Shown here one piece after another: positions 61,295-64,000 of a stretch of DNA of 64,000 nt. Source of the stretch: Cercis canadensis (taxonomy: Eukaryota > Streptophyta > Magnoliopsida > Fabales > Fabaceae); the NCBI GenBank assembly GCA_003255065.1, contig QAOA01003946.1:1149272-1213271 (forward strand), in the 5' to 3' direction. A program made the translations under genes and the position numbers. Below the pieces are notes generated by a model that ran no database searches, was not told the DNA's origin, and saw only the letters and a program-made list of their open reading frames with translations. Position 1 is the first letter of the stretch. Each line of letters begins with the position of its first letter.

Positions 61295-63708
61295 TTCTTT
61301 TTACATTCCTTCATATTCTTCTTTTTCTGCTCCAACTCGGCGTCGTCGTTTGGTGAGAACTGCCACTCCTGCTACAAAGAATCTCAAGCGTCTCACTTCC
61401 CGCATCGTCCAACTCACTCGACGAAGACAGCTTCACCAGGTATTCTTTTGCTTTCATTTATTCATTTTTTTTCCAGTCTACTTTCATGTATATATCTACA
61501 GCTTTGTTTGGATTCTGAGAAAATATACCAAGGAAAACAAGTTATGGAGTTTCTTTTTTCCTATTTAATTAAACCTAGGATTCGTTTTCTTTTTTAATTT
61601 AAGTCTATTGGCAGTTACAGTTACCTTGACTCCTTTTTTTCTTTTTGGTTTTCTAATAATTATTTCAGGTTTTTGATGAGATTGAAGTTGCCAAGAGACG
61701 TTATGGGGAGCTGAACACTATTGTCATGAACGCGGTCATGGAGGCTTGTGTTCATTGCGGTGATATTAATTCAGCTCTTCGGATATTTGATGAGATGACA
61801 AAACCGGAGAGTTGTGGTGTGGACACGGTAACCTATGCCACGCTTTTGAAGGTATTTCCAAATTCCAATGCTTGCTTTTTGCAATATCATTTTTCTTCTA
61901 TTAGAGTCCTAGGCCTGTTACGATCAAATTATCACTCTGACAGCTTGTCTATTTTCTGTGTACTAATCAATGCTGTATGCACTTGAATTATCTGTTTTTT
62001 TCCCAAGCATGAATAGAATATTATTTTGATTGTTATATAAAGGGTTTAGGTGAGGCACGGAAATTTGATGAAGCATTTCAATTGCTTGAATCTGTGGAAA
62101 AAGGTACTGCCACTGGAAGTCCAAAGTTGTCGGCACCGCTTATATATGCTCTGCTGAATGCCTTAATTGAAGCAGGTGAGTTAGATAGCCTGTCTCACTC
62201 GTTAAATTCAACTGGTTTTCTGGAATTTTGGATGAGATTTGCATTAGGACAAACTGATTAGTAATCGTAATTCTGCTCGCCTATTATAAGGCTTTTCAAG
62301 CTAAGAGTGTTGGTGCATGAGAATTGAGATTGATAATTGATCTGGTTTCAGGACATGAATTGAATGAATTTTAACACTTTGTGTTGACTGATGGTGCTTT
62401 ACTTGCAATGCTGTAGTGCAGGAGACTTACTTCGTGCAAATGGCCTCCTTGCACGTTATGGTTTTGTGCTTCGTGAAGGTGGCAATGTTTCAGTCTCGAT
62501 ATACAACTTACTAATGAAGGTATTATTCTAGTCCATGATCTTGTAAGAAAGAAGGCTGCTGCAAATCTGCAATGAGAGTATGTCATGGTTGTAACATTAG
62601 TTTTAACAGTATTTGGTCTCTTAAGGGTTTCTGTTTTTTGAATTTTAGGGGTATATAAACACAGGCTCTCCTCAAGCTGCAATAAACATGCACAATGAAA
62701 TATTGAATCAAGGAATGAGGCCTGACAGGCTCACCTATAACACTCTGATTTTAGCGTGTGTCAAGAGTGATAAGTTGGATGCTGCATTGCAATTTTTTGA
62801 AGAAATGAAGGTAATGCACATGCATTCGAGAAATAAGTTTAGAGTTATGTTATGAGAAATTTGGAGCTTTCTGTAATTTTAGCTGTTATATATACAGGAT
62901 GAAGCACAGAAATTCACCCTTGATGATCTCTTTCCAGATATTGTCACATATACCACATTGCTCAAGGTCAGTTTTCTTCCTTTACTCATTTGTCAGTTTT
63001 CTTCCTTTACTCATTTGTATGATTACATTGCTCTGGTATAAAATTAGTGAATTTAGACTAGTTTTCAAACTATTAAAAAAGAGAAGTTTGAATAATGTTT
63101 CCTTTTTTTTTTTTTTTTTTTACTTTGTTTTTNATAATCATTCCACCAATGTATGTTGCTTCTACTTTTATATTTAGTTGTGGCCTCTATCGAATCTCTC
63201 GTTATTGTTTTACTAGAAATATGTTTGGGGTGTCTGTATTTACAAGTATTAGGGTCAGTTATCATTAGTTATAATTAAATCAGATTAGTTGTAATTAGTT
63301 AAGTTGGACTGATTAAGTTAGTTGTTGACTTTCTTATTTACTTAGTCGGTTATTACAGCTGTTACAACAGCTTTCCTGATATAGCTTTATATAGGGCCAT
63401 CTACTCTGATGTACAGTAACTAGTTATGATGAAATGAAGATTCAATCTTCTCTCACACTTTTCTCTCTTCTCTCTGACTTCCGCTTGCTCAATAACAAGC
63501 ACGAAGTTTTCTTTTCTTTGCTCTCTCTCTCTCTCTCACTGTCACTGTCTCTCTTTCTGTTTCTAAATGCAGGGTTTTGGGCATGCCAAGGATCTCTCTT
63601 CAGTTCTGAAGACAGTGCTGGAAATGAAGTCATGTCATGGGTTGTATATTGACCGAACAGCTTACACTGCTATAGTTGATGCTTTATTAAACTGTGGCTC
63701 AGTTAAGG
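61239..63708 (+). CDS. CBSPPR1: Pentatricopeptide repeat protein, At5g10690-like (5' part; continues beyond window)
   Basis: Seven coding exons are visible: 61239..61439, 61669..61851, 62043..62175, 62422..62519, 62649..62810, 62898..62966, 63573..63708. All introns are GT-AG and phases agree. The last visible exon ends in phase 1 with donor GTATGC at 63709. The start has a basic, Ser/Thr-rich segment suggesting organelle targeting, then KNLKRLTSRIVQLTRRRQLH. PPR motifs follow, for example NAVMEACVHCGDINSALRIFDEM, PLIYALLNALIEAGDLLRANGLL and RPDRLTYNTLILACVKSDKLD. PPR proteins bind organellar RNA. From memory, At5g10690 has this N-terminal sequence and CBS domains near its C-terminus, which would lie outside this window. 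The gene is truncated only by the window edge. Confidence 0.88.
63133..63133. other. Single-base gap in poly-T inside a PPR intron
   Basis: An N at the edge of a poly-T run in the intron between exons ending 62966 and starting 63573. The intron length here is therefore uncertain. Confidence 0.7.
63519..63538. repeat. (CT)n microsatellite in a PPR intron
   Basis: A run of CT repeats sits 35 bases upstream of the exon beginning at 63573 and doubles as its polypyrimidine tract region. Confidence 0.8.
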
Positions 63709-64000
63709 GTATGCTGTTATCTGCATTCTGTTAGTGAGAAAAATGGCTGCAAGAATAATAGGAAGCATATGTAGTTTTGTCAAATTAGGGAGAATTGGAG
63801 TACCAATTTCATGTTAAATAATTAGTATATAAGTTACTGATTTCTTTCTTTTAAATGTATAATAATAGAAATCATGCTGCTTTACCCAACTAGTTTCCAC
63901 TTGAATGCTAGCAGAAGGAGCTTTTACTCATCCACTTCTTTCCACTATACAGTTTTGGTGGATATTGTATATCTGTCTTTATGTTTTTTTTTCTGAAAGG

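Overview
This window is nuclear DNA of a flowering plant, almost certainly a dicot. It has AT-rich intergenic DNA, GT-AG introns, long 5' leaders and plant-only families: RHM, group IId WRKY, EXO70, F-box/kelch, OXS3-like and PPR. The species cannot be named from the sequence. No bacterial, organellar or CRISPR features were seen, and I recognised no tRNA or rRNA gene.

Layout, left to right. An RHM-type UDP-rhamnose synthase gene (+, 2222-4305, two coding exons). A single-exon sarcosine/pipecolate oxidase-like gene (+, 6420-7610). A very large golgin-like coiled-coil gene (-, 8545-20550, eight coding exons, 3187 codons, C-terminal membrane anchor). Then an accessory stretch (21.3-32 kb) with a near-complete 899-bp Mutator-like element carrying a captured proline-rich segment, plus other repeats. 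Then a WRKY11/17-like transcription factor (+, 32251-33908, three exons), an intronless EXO70 exocyst subunit (+, 38241-40280) and an OXS3-like nuclear protein (+, 47091-48187). After another repeat-rich stretch come a PTRHD1-like peptidyl-tRNA-hydrolase-fold gene (+, 53401-55509), a 66-residue CxxC mini-protein gene (-, 56131-56331), an AFR-like F-box/kelch gene (-, 57634-58767) and the 5' part of a PPR gene resembling Arabidopsis At5g10690 (+, from 61239 past the right edge).

The genes are independent transcription units. They share ancestry more than function: from memory of Arabidopsis locus order, sarcosine oxidase, WRKY17, an OXS3-like gene and AFR lie together near At2g24540-At2g24580, while EXO70G1, WRKY11 and the giant coiled-coil gene lie near At4g31540-At4g31570. 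The window looks like the unfractionated version of that duplicated block.

The most notable observations are: four exact-period 336-bp in-frame tandem repeats (and a separate 252-bp pair) inside the coiled-coil gene; the Pack-MULE-like element; and three near-identical direct duplications each sitting against a single N, which look like assembly seams rather than biology. I did not find an unmistakably new biological system.
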